From Anolis sagrei (taxonomy: Eukaryota; Chordata; Lepidosauria; Squamata; Anolidae): DNA of 64,000 bases. Position numbers and translations under genes: made by a program. Below the pieces are notes generated by a model. That model saw only the letters and a list, made by a program, of their open reading frames with translations, was not told the DNA's origin and searched no databases. Positions 1 to 12,400 of this stretch are shown here, piece by piece. The first letter of the stretch is position 1. Each line of letters starts with the position of its first letter. The stretch spans positions 147,679,074-147,743,073 of the forward strand of contig NC_090021.1 in NCBI RefSeq assembly GCF_037176765.1, read 5' to 3'.

Positions 1-65
1 TTCAAAGCAGATATTGTGAATTATCTGCCTTGATATTCTGGTTATATGGCTGTATGGAAGGGTCT
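1..65 (+). repeat. Fold-back MITE, right part, cut by window edge (intron 1 of A)
   Basis: TTCAAAGCAGATATTGTG to GGCTGTATGGAAGGG is the right arm of a fold-back MITE family found many times here. Gene B has the matching piece at about 22430-22515. Confidence 0.6.
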
Positions 66-303
66 GTAGTCTTACTACTCCAGTTCTTTCCATGTCCTTT
101 TTAAAGTCATGTCTTAAAATTCTCTGTAAATTTTTTAGATGTATAACTCTAATGAACAGTGATATTCCAGGACTAAGTATATGGAATAAGGATTGTTGCT
201 GTTTTTTTTACACAAGATAAAAATGTCTTAAATAAATAATTAAAAAATTGTAGAACCACGATACAGATCTGAATGTCAACTTTGAACATATATTTCATTC
301 CAG

Positions 304-466
304 TTGTCAAAAGTTTATGGTCCCGTCTTCAGGATTCAAATGGGATTCCAGAAAATGGTAGTGTTGTCTGGGTATGAAATGGTGAAAGAGGCTCTGGTGA
401 ACCAGGCTGACGCATTTGCTGAGAGGCCCATCATTCCATTCTTTAAAGAATTTTCAAAGGGCTTTG
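304..466 (+). CDS. CYP2K-like: Gene A exon 2
   Basis: This 163-bp exon starts [12 protein letters not shown] and ends in the first base of a split glycine codon. The acceptor AG is at 302-303 and the donor GT at 467-468. The length matches the usual CYP2 exon 2. Confidence 0.92.
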
Positions 467-3400
467 GTGAAGTATTTTGTTTTATATAATTGTTGTTGAA
501 GTCCAAAACCCATTCTTAAGAATTGTGAACCGAGATAATAAATAATTGATACAACTGTTGCTATAACTTTACTATATACAGGCCATCTCAAGGTACAAGC
601 ATGATTGGTTCTGCATGTTTGTTCTTAAATTGAATTTGAATTTGTTTGTAAGTAGGAAGAGGTAAATTTTGAAGTGTAACAGTTGTATCAATTATTTATT
701 ATCTCAGTTCTTTCAGCCCAATTTTTTTTATTTATTAACATTTATACTGTAAATATTATTATGCTTAGTATTTACAAGTAATTGCAATTCCATCAACCAG
801 AGATATGCTACAGTATTACAAGTAACCAAATAATCTTAGGGCCTCTCTCACATTAAGGTAAGCTAACATTATGTGCTAGTATATTAAAGTATTTTTACAA
901 AGAACCCATGATAGGTTCGCCTTAGGGTTACCATACGTTGGAACCATATTGAAGGCACACAACAACAATTCAAGCAACAAAGATCACATTACTAATGCAA
1001 GTGACTCAACATTTCTTAATGATCACTACAGTTGTCCTCCTTGCTCCTTTTACGGCATGTCTATGGTTTTCAGTCTACAAAGCTACACTTTCCCCTCTCC
1101 AACTCAATACAAAAACTATACAGTTTGGAGATCCCATAAAGATTTTGATTGGCTTTTGGTCCTCAATCTAATAAATGTAAGTGTTGGATTCACAGACACC
1201 TTAAAGGGCCTGACTCAAAAGTGGCTTCAAAACAGAGTTTATTAAAACAAAGGAAAAGGAACGCAGAGGTACTAAATGCAGTGCCACTGGTCAAAACTCA
1301 AGAAACAAATCAGACCTGGTCCAAAAAGGTTAACAGAAATATAATCCAGGTTAACTGGAATAGGGAAAAGAAAAACAAATCAAACAAGGTGCTCTGAGGC
1401 AAAACAAAAAGGCACAGTACACAACTGGTTAACAAAAAAAGAGGGGCCACAGCAAGAGAAGCGTCATCAAGCAAAGTCCAGGGTCGAGCGGGAGAAATCC
1501 GAAACAGCGCTGCTCCAATGTCTGCAGAAGCAGCGTATTTAGCCAAACCGGTCCAGGTCCAGGAAGGGTTAAGTCCACATTCACGAGAAGCCAATCCGGG
1601 TCAATAACACGCGAACGAACAGGAGGTCCAAACTGCAGATCCTAAACCAACAGCAAACACGAAACAGGCAGCAACAAGTCTACAAGAATCTTTTCCAATA
1701 CACAGCACCCAACACACGAACTCTCATCAACACCTTGCCTTCTGCAAGGACCCATCACCCCTGAACCCACTTTTATTTACAAATCATCATCAGAAGGTGA
1801 ACTGACCACCGCCCCATCATTATCCCCCGCAGCTGCTCCCAGCTCTTCACGTGAATTCCCTTGTTCTTCCCTCCAATTCCTCCATCTCCTGTCAAGACAT
1901 CGGTCCCCCCCAAGACTCAGTTGGATCCTCTAATTGCCAGTCTTCACCCCCAGAGAACCCCATAAAAGCATCAGTAGTTGTTGGCTCCTCACAAATAGCT
2001 TGCACTTCTCTTATCTTAGTCCAATCTATGGTGTCTCTTTCTTCTCCTTCGCTCATTGACCCATCATCCCCAAAGAATCCCTCAAACGGCTACTCATCTG
2101 TAGGTGCTGTAAGTATGTCTTGAATCCTCTTCCTCTGCTGCTCATCATCAGATTCCTGCTCCCGAGTAACCCTTTTTTCCCTTCTGGCACCCATACTACT
2201 GTTCGTAACGTTACTCACAGGCTCTACTACAACAATAAGCAACCACATTAAGTTTTTCATTCCTTCTTTCCATTGAGACAAGTACATTAAAAGGCAAGAG
2301 TAAAAACAAGCTTTGTTTCACAGATCACCACAACCAAAGTGACTGAGATAATATAGATCAGCGGTCCCCAAGGTTTTTAAACAGAGGGCCAGGTCACAGT
2401 CCCTCAAACTGTGGGAGGGCTGGATTATAATTTGAAAAAAACGTGAATGAATTCCTATGCACACTGCACATATCTTATTTGTAGTGCAAAAAACACGTAA
2501 AAACAATACAATAATTAAAACCAAGAACAATTTTAACAAATATAAACTTATTAATATTTCAATGGGAAGTGTGGGCCTGCTTTTGGCTGATGAGATAGGA
2601 TTGTTGTTGTGTGCTTGCAAGTCGTTTCAGACTTAGGTTGACCCTTAGCGAGGGCTGAGTAAATGACCTTGGAGGGCCTTAGTTTGAGGACCCCTAATAT
2701 AAACAAATATAAACAAAAAAGGGAAATGCGAAAGACTGCTCCAACTTCCGTACAGTGGCCCTTATTTCTCATGCCAGTAAGGTAATGCTCAAGATCCTGC
2801 AAGGAAGACTCCAGCAATACATGGAGCGAGAGTTGCCAGATGTTCAAGCTGGGTTTAGAAAAGGTAGAGGAACAAGAGACCAGATTGCCAATATCCGCTG
2901 GATAATGGAGAAAGGCAGGGAGTTTCAGAAAAACATCTACTTCTGCTTCATTGACTATTCTAAAGCCTTTGACTGTGTGGATCATAATAAATTGTGGCAA
3001 GTTCTTGGTGGGATGGGCATCCCAAGCCACCTTGTCTCTCTCCTGAGGAATCTGTACAAGGACCAAGTAGCAACAGTCAGAACTGACCACGGAACAACAG
3101 ACTGGTTCAAGATTGGGAAAGGCGTACGGCAAGGCTGCATACTCTCACCCAACCTTTTTAACTTGTATGCAGAACACATCATGCGATGTGCGGGGCTTGA
3201 TGAATGCAAAGCTGGGGTGAAAATTGCTGGAAGAAACATTAACAACCTCAGATATGCAGATGACACCACTCTGATGGCCCAAAGCGAGGAGGAGCTGAGG
3301 AGCCTTCTAATCAAGGTGAAAGAAGAAAGCGCAAAAGCCGGGTTGCAGCTAAACGTCAAAAAAACCAAGATTATGGCAACAAGAATGATTGACAACTGGA

Positions 3401-6400
3401 AAATAGAGGGAGAAAATGTGGAGGCCGTGACAGATTTTGTATTTCTAGGTGCAAAGATTACTGCAGATGCAGACTGTAGCCAGGAAATCAGAAGACGCTT
3501 ACTTCTTGGGAGGAGAGCAATGTCCAATCTCAATAAAATAGTAAAGAGTAGAGACATCAGACTGGCAACAAAGATCCGCCTAGTCAAAGCCATGGTATTC
3601 CCTGTAGTCACCTACGGATGTGAGAGCTGGACCTTAGGGAAGGCTGAGCGAAGGAAGATCGATGCTTTTGAGCTGTGGTGTTGGAGGAAAGTTCTGAGAG
3701 TGCCTTGGACTGCGAGAAGATCCAACCAGTCCATCCTCCAGGAAATAAAACCCGACAGCTCACTGGAGGGAAAGATACTAGAGACAAAGTTGAAGTACTT
3801 TGGCCACATCATGAGGAGACAGGAAAGCCTAGAGAAGACAATTATGCTGGGGAAAGTGGAAGGCAAAAGGAAGAGGGGCCGACCAAGGGCAAGATGTGTG
3901 GATGGCATCCTTGAAGTGACTGGACTGACCTTGAGGGAGCTGGGGGTGGTAACAGCCGACAGGGAGCTCTGGAGTGGGCTGGTCCATGAGGTCACGAAGA
4001 GTCGGAGACGACTGAACGAATGAACAACAACAATATAAACAATGAGAAAATGGACAGATTTATAAATGGGAAAACAATTGATTTTGTAGGTGATTTTTTG
4101 AAAATCAAAAAGTCACATATTCAGCTTATTATAATACTGAATAAATGCAAGCAGAACTATACATTGAACTTTGAATGTTTTTTTTCAGGTGTTATTTTTG
4201 CTCATGGTGAGAACTGGAAAGTGATGCGGAGGTTCACCTTATCCACACTTCGGGATTATGGAATGGGCAAGAGAACCATAGAGGACAAAATTGTTGAAGA
4301 GTGCAATGTCCTGACAAAGAAACTGGAATCTTATGAAAGTTGGTTGGTTTTTCCTTTTGATGCTGAAGATCAGGGGTGCTCAAACATTTTTAGCTGAGGG
4401 CCAATTCACAGACCTTCAGAGTGATCGGGGGCTGGACTATAGTTTGAACAAAAATGAATGGGCTCCTATGAACACTGCACTTATCTTAATTGTAGTGCAA
4501 ACAACAACAAAAAAAAACATGAAAGAATAATATAACATTTAAAATGTACAACAATTTTAACCAACATAAACTTACTAGATTTTCATTGCCTGGCTTATCA
4601 GCATGCCGATTCAACAGGGGGAAGCTTTGGCCACACAACTTACCCCCGTTGCCTCCCCATTGCTGCATTACCCATGGAATCCCGCCAGAAGTTCCTCTGC
4701 GTCATGGGATGGGAGCCAGTGGGCTCTGTGGGTAAACTATGACTGAACTACCATATGCCGCTGAAGAAAGCTCCGTCTGATGAGGTCGATGGTCTAAAGT
4801 TTAGGGCAGGGCCAGGATAAATGACATTTGGGGGGCTGCATCCTACCTACAGGGCTTAATTTGGGAACCCCTGCTCTGCTGAAAAGGCTAAGCCTCTGGG
4901 ACTGGATCTACACTGCCCTATATCTCAAGATCTGATCCCAGATTATTTGCTTATCCCAGATTATGTGTCAGTGTAGACTCATATAATCCAGTTCAAAGCA
5001 GATAATCTGGGATCACATCCTGGGATATAGGGCAGTGTCAATCCAGTCTGGAACATTCATTCCAAAGATTGTCCTGGAAAAGTTGAGTCTAGGCTGTGTC
5101 TACACAGCCAGAATAAAATGGACTCACCACTCAGGCTGGATCTACACTGCCATATAATCCAGGTTCAAAATACAGATAACTGCATTGAAGTGGAGACTCA
5201 TATAATTCAAGTAAATGTAGTTAATCTGCAACTTCAAACTGGATGTTATGGCAGTGTAGATCCTGCCTCAATTATGGATCTGTGGGTCAGATACTTGGCA
5301 CATCTGCTACATCTAGCTATTGACCTGCATCAAGAGAGCTACAGAGTTTCCAGGCATGTTGAGGATTTGGACAGGTGGATCTGGCCCAATCCACTGTCCA
5401 CATCACCAAACAGTTTAAGGGCATATCACTTGCTGAGGTAATAAATGATGTGACCAGAAACGTGCTGTTGTCTGTAAGCCTCTGGAAGAGAGCTGTTGCT
5501 CCCCTAGACTGGCCAACAAGTGAACAGCCAAAGGGTTCCTGTGACTGGGTCAGATCAGCCCCGGAGCCCTTTAAACTGAGTTTTCCGATGAGTATAGCCA
5601 AGGCCTATGTCAACATGATTTAGGTACACTCAAGTGTTCCCAAGATACTTGAAATCTTTGGAATAGTTCCTTGCTAACATAATCCTAAATATATCAGTAC
5701 CTAGACTTAGTTTCTAAAATGAACACAGCATATACAGGGAAAGCTGACTCAGGGATCTTGAATCTATGAAAAGGAAATTTAAGGTTGATATTCTTTTATA
5801 ATTTTTGTTCAAAATCTATATTTGTTTATAGGGAAACCATTTGAGACAACTACAATCATGAATGCAGCTGTTGCCAACATAATAGTATCCATAATACTTG
5901 GCAGGCGGTACGAATATGAAGATCCTACATTTCAAAGATTACTGAAGTTATTTAATGAAAATGTCCGGCTTTTTGGAAGCCCTTCAGTCCTGGTAGTCTT
6001 GGTTTATTTTTTCACCCCCAAAAGTATTGCAAGTCTAGATAGCGTGGGCTGAAAGTGAGCATTTCATGTGGTTCTGTAATTCTGAAAAATACAGAATCTG
6101 AAAGTTGAGGAACTAAATAATTTCCCCATATGTCACAGGATCAATTCACATATGGCAGAGGACCAAACTGGTTACTGAACCCATTTGGTGTTTCATCCAG
6201 AACTATTTATTTATTTATGGCATTTATATGCCGCCCTTCTCACCCCGAAGGGGACTCAGAGCAGCTTACAAGATATATATACATTAGGGCTGGGCGGTTT
6301 CATTTCGTAATTTCGTAATTTGTTAGAAATTCGTTATTTTTTTTTGTTACGAAGCGATAACGAACCATTCAGGAGCATCTAAAAAACGAAACGAATTTTT

Positions 6401-9400
6401 CAATTCGTTTCGTAATTGCTTTGTATTCGTTTCGTATTCATTTCGAAATCGTTTTGAAATTGTTTCGTTATTATTTCCTCATGTCTGGGGCAAGTTTTAT
6501 AGCTGTTGTTTGTTTAATCAGTGAAAAAAAATTATAAATATCACACCAACAGTCAACAACAGAGGGAAGCTTCAGAAGTTCCCCCTATCCCATATGGAGG
6601 TTTTTTAGCGTATTGCGCGGTCGCGTCAGCCATTAACGAATCGATTCGTATTCGTTTCGTATTCGTTTCGTATTCGTTTCATAATTTTACGAAATTTCGT
6701 AAATATCGAACTTTTTTAAAGAAAAATTTCGGAATTCTTTTAAATATCGAAACGCAAAAAAACCCAAAAAACGAATCAAGTTTAGAAACAAATTTTTCCG
6801 TGGTTGCCCAGCCCTAATATACATACAATATATTATATTATTAGCATAGCACAATATCAGTAGTATATATTACTATATTGTACTATACCATTATATTGTA
6901 ACATTATTAGTAATATTACATGTAATATAAATATATATAATTATAATATTTATTAGTAGTAGTTTTATATTGTATTACATTATAATATTATAAATATTAT
7001 ATGTATATACAGAATACTGTATTATACTATACTATACTATATTATCTTATAAGCATAGCACAGGAGACAAGGTGGAGCTGTCTTCCTGGTCCTCTCTCTC
7101 TTCACTCTGGTCCAGAGAAGCAGTTGGTATTTTGGTATATGGATAAGAAGAGTATAATCCTATTAGTTCTTCTGGACCTCTCAATGTCATAATATGCTAC
7201 TGAATTATCTGGATGCTTGGTGTGTTGCATTGGATTTGATATTTTCCGAGCTTGTATTCAGAACTGAATGCCTCTGCTTCTTCAGCATATTGTGACTCCT
7301 TGTGTAGTGTACTTCATCTTGCCCAACCCAAGGGCCCTTCCATACAGCCATATAACCAAAGCTGGCATCATTGCAGTGTGTTTGTGCAACTAACGGCCCT
7401 TCCTCACACCCAGAATATCAAGGCAGATAATCCAAAAGATCTGCTTTGAACTGGGTTATCTGAGTCCATATTGCCATATAATACAATTCAATGAGGATTT
7501 TATACAGCCGAAGCTGACAGAGAGTTCTTGAGGATTTCTAGACAGCTTGCTCAAGTCATAAGGTGTCTAATTAAGTATTGTCTCCTGTTAATGCTGGGAT
7601 TAGCATAATCTCTCCATTGCTCTGCAACCGCAATTCCTCATAAGCATAGCACAATTGTTGTTAGGAGCTGGAGATTCCTGTCAATCTGAATCTGCTGACT
7701 CTAGTGGGTGAATTATGACAGCATCAGAAAACAGTTGTTAGTAGCTTTCTGCATCAATTCAAGATGATGCTACTAAACAACCAAGACTGCAGTACATTAG
7801 GGTGTCCCTTGTTTTGTGCTTCTGTAGATTGTGCATTTGTAGAATGCAAATATACAGTAGACACTTAGGGCCGTTCCACACAGCCATATAACACAGACTA
7901 TCCAGGCAGAAAATCCCACAATATCTGCTTTGAACTGGGTTATCTGAGTCCACACTGCCATGATTCCAGTTGAAAGCAGATAATATGGGATTCTATTCAG
8001 ATGTGTGGAAGGGACCTATACCTGAGTCCACACTGCCATATAATCCAGTTCAATGTGGATTTTATACAGCTGTGTGGAAGCCCCCCCCCCCCCCTCGGTT
8101 AACTGGTACCTATGGGGATTGATAGATGCTGGATAAATGTTATTTCTAGTTTCTTGCGAGTTGCTATTAAAAATAGACCTAAATAGTACTAAACTTGATG
8201 CTATATCATATCATTAACACTGTATTGACTTGCTATTATTATTCAAATAAAGTAATTAAAAGCAAATAAAGACAAACTTAACTTAATGGAAAACTAAAAC
8301 TTGATATAATTTTCTTTATTTCAAGTATTGTTTCTTCAAATTTCTGTCAGTTGCTTGTGAATTTGGGTGCCTTGAGATTCTACTACATATTGAAAGTATT
8401 TAAAATATTTGCCTGAAAGAATATCTTTTTTCAGGAAACTTTCTTTTTCTTTGCCATGTTTCAGTTCTACAACATGTTTCCTGCTCTTGGTTTCCTATCT
8501 GGCGGTCGAAAAACTTGCCTTGATAACAGAAAGGAGGTTTTTACTTTCATAGAGGCTACATTCATAAAACGCCTCAAAGAGCTGGATGAAAATGACCAGC
8601 GGAGCTTAATTGATACCTTTCTTATCCGGCAGCAAGAGGTAAGGAAGTCTTTTCAAGGGGAGGAATCAGGCCCGTAGCCAGGATTTCGTTTCGGGGGGGG
8701 GGGGGGGCTAAAAATTTTCAGGAGTGTTTCGGGGGGGCTGAGTTTGGGGGGGGGGCTGAGTCTGAGTGAAAGAGGGTCTAGCCTAGCAAACCTTTTGTAT
8801 CATTACCCCAATACCCCCATGCATATGGGATATATTGAGTATGGTGATCAGATCATGATATGAATAAACATAACAGTTTAAATAATGCACCAGTAAGGCC
8901 TTCTTGCGAACCATGAGAATTTCAGGGGGGGGGGGCTGAAGCCCCCCGAGCCCCCCCCCCCCCCCGGCTGCATACCTGGGAGGGATGCTGACATTTTCAT
9001 ATGAACAACCCCAACATTTTCTAAATATTCTTATGTCTGCTAACAGTAAGGGTTTTCTGCAAATTCATCACAAAAATATAGAATAATAAAGATGGCATGG
9101 GTGGACTCCCGTTTTGTCAGTGGAATCCATGGGAGGAAGATGTGTGCTCCACATGCGCTCACACTTATTTCCATCTGATTGCCCTCAACTGGAGCCGAGT
9201 GATGCTTACTCTAGGCAACTCTACTCTGATATAGATGCCAAATATTCCTATGGACATTAGGGCTGTGATTTGTTGGAGTCCTTCTGGGGTCTCAGCACTA
9301 CTGCCATACGTCCTCATCACACAGGACTACATTCAGCGGCATCCACCAATTTAGCCCCAGTCACCCACCAAGTCAGCCAGCTCCTATCAGATGATGCCAG

Positions 9401-12400
9401 CGCACCTCTGTGACTAAAGGAGCACAGAGTCAGTGCATGCCGCTACCAGGGTAACACGGGTGGGCTCCCATTTTGTCAGTGGAATCCATGGGAGGAAGAT
9501 GTGTGCTCCACATGCCCTCACGCTTATTTCCATCTGATTGCCCTCAACTGAAGCCGAGTGATGCTTATGCATGGGATGCCAGGTTCCCTACCCCTCTCTA
9601 TCTTCACATCTTGAAACCCCTTTGTGACTTTTGGCCCATGCTGTATAATAAATTGATATTAAATAGTAAATTTTAATGCAATGTATCCAAGGTCTCTACT
9701 CTTTCCATCTCCATGAATGTCGTGTTTCTCCTATTTCTCATTATTTCTTTTGACATATGCACATGGTAGATTGTCCCCCCTTTTGTTTTAAGCCATAGTT
9801 TCTTTTTTCAACATAGGAGAAGACCAGCAATGTTAATGGATATTTCCATAACGAAAATCTAAAAACTCTTGTGGATAATTTATTTGGTGCAGGCATGGAG
9901 ACCACTTCCACCACCCTGCGATGGGCCCTTTTGCTCATGATGAAGCACCCAGAAGTTCAGCGTGAGTTCCCTTTGTTGACATTATTCCGGTAGACCTTTA
10001 GTTCCATTCTGCATAGGAAGTAGGACAATTGAAGTAAATGTGTGGAAAAGTAGTTATAGCTGTCTATTACTGCAATACAAAAGGGGGCAGGGAAAAGAAG
10101 AGTGGCGGTTTCTGCTCATGCTCTCGATGGAGCCAGATTTATGAACGTTGTGCAGTATGCCATTTTCACATCTCTCTCACACTCACAGACTCAACATTTC
10201 ATTAGTGCCCATAGTGTTTTAACTCATATTCTGAGCTGGGTCCTATATGAAGGGAAAGATGGGATATCAGGTAAGCAATAAATGAGATAATAACCCTTCT
10301 CAGCACTGAAGGATATGGTGGAAACTTATTTGCCTAGAGAAGGTCATAAAGGGCATTTAGGATTTCAGCTACTAGAAAGAATTGCTCTGTTTTCTAGGTA
10401 AGGTCCAAGAAGAAATTGCTGTCACTGTTGGGTCTGCTCAGCCACGGTCTGAACACCGAAAAAAAATGCCATACACAGATGCAGTAATTCATGAAGTTCA
10501 AAGATTTGCTAATATTATCCCAGGCAACGTGCCACGTGCAACCACTATGGATGTTACTCTTAAAGGCTACTTCATTCCAAAGGTGATTGGATTACTGTTC
10601 AAGCAACATATCATCTTTATCATCTTCCATTATATTTCTGAGTCTCAGTTGGAAATCCATTTGCATCTGTAACAATCTTTCTTGTTCCAATTCCATTTTT
10701 TCTCTTTGTCTATCCAATCCTTTTATTTTCTTTGTCATCTCTGTTTGCGTTCCCTCCATTTTTTCTTTAGAGACCTTCAATTCTTTCACTTCTCCATCCA
10801 ACTGTGATATTTCTTTTCTTATCTGTCCAAATTCCTCTTTTATTTCTGTCTTCATTGCTTTAAATTCTTCTGTCATTTTTGTGATCATTTCTTCTTGTTT
10901 CTTGTAGTATTCTTCATGTTTGGTCTTCACTTCCTCCTTCAATTCTACTTTCAGCGCATCCTGTTTTTCTGATATCTTTTTGATCTCTTTCAATAAGTTA
11001 TCCATTTTTGGGTTTATGTCCAATGATCCTCTTCATGATTCTGCTTTAGGGGTTGTCATTTCCAATTTAATTCTTATTTTCAAAAGTTTTACTTTTTACT
11101 CTCCAAAAATCTTTCCTCTAATAAAGTCCAATTATCTTACTTAAATTCTAAAGCAGAGAACCATTAATCTAATGATTAATTAATTAATTGATTCTATAAT
11201 CAGTAAAAGGGGGTCAAAATTAATTTCCGATTTCTTATAAATTTCCAGTTATTTACAGCATATAAAATCAATTCACTTTCTCACAATATATTCTCCCACT
11301 AAGAATCAAAAAAAAATTATTTCAGCAACTATTTCAAACGGTCTCTTATTAACCCAAATATTATTATTAAATAAGTACTAAGTAAATAAGTACTAAAGAA
11401 AAGGACTTGAAGACAGATAAAGAAATCTTGGAAGAATTTAGGGCCTTCTATACAAAGTTATATACAAAGGAGAATATAAAGAAAGAGGATATTATGGAAT
11501 ATATTGGACAAATGAAGCTAGATAAAATTACAGATGAAGACAGAGAAGAATTGAATAAGGAGATAACAGAAGAGGAAATAGAGAAAGCTATAAATAAAAT
11601 GAATGCTGATAAGGCTCCGGGACCAGATGGATTTACGGCAGGATTCTATAAAATATTTAAACAGCAACTGATACCCACCTTTAAGGCTATAGCGAATGAA
11701 GCATTGAATTATCGGAAGATACCAGACTCCTGGAGGGAGGCAGAAATCACTGTGATACATAAAGAAGGCTCACTGGAAACCGACATCAAAAATTATAGAC
11801 CGATCTCCTTGTTAAATACGGATTATAAAATGTTTGCAAATATTATGGCCACAAGGTTAAAATCTTTTTTAAGTAAATGGATTGGAGAAGAACAAACAGG
11901 TTTTCTCCCAAATAGACACATGAAAGAAAACATACGCAACGTGTTAGATCTTTTGGAATATTATGAGACCAATCACCAGAAAGAATTTGCCCTTTTAGCA
12001 ATAGATGCTGAGAAAGCATTTGATAATTTGAACTGGGATTTCTTCAAGATTTTGATTCAAGAGTTGGACATGGGCGAGAAATTTAATAATGCAATCAATG
12101 CTATTTATGAATTTCAAAAGGCTAAAGTGAAAGTGAACGGTCAGGTCACTCAAGAATTTGAAATTACAAAAGGCACGCGACAAGGTTGCCCACTTTCTCC
12201 ATTGATTTTTGTTATGGCAGTAGAGATCCTGATGAAGAAAATTAGAGACGATGAAAAGATTAAAGGAGCAAAAATTGGTAAATTTGAATATAAAATACGA
12301 GCGTTTGCGGATGATTTAATAGGTACAATTGAAAACCCAGAGAAAAATTTACAAAGTTGGATAAACAAAATTGAAGATTTTGGAAAGGTGGCAGGCTTTA

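Noticed and set aside
2755-4023. 422-codon open frame as a host gene
   Set aside because: It is BovB reverse transcriptase with YADD, absent from the otherwise identical gene B intron.
8434-8464. Upstream in-frame acceptor for exon 5 of genes A and B
   Set aside because: It would add ten phenylalanine-rich residues not found in CYP2 proteins; the downstream TTTCAG gives the conserved FYNMFP start.
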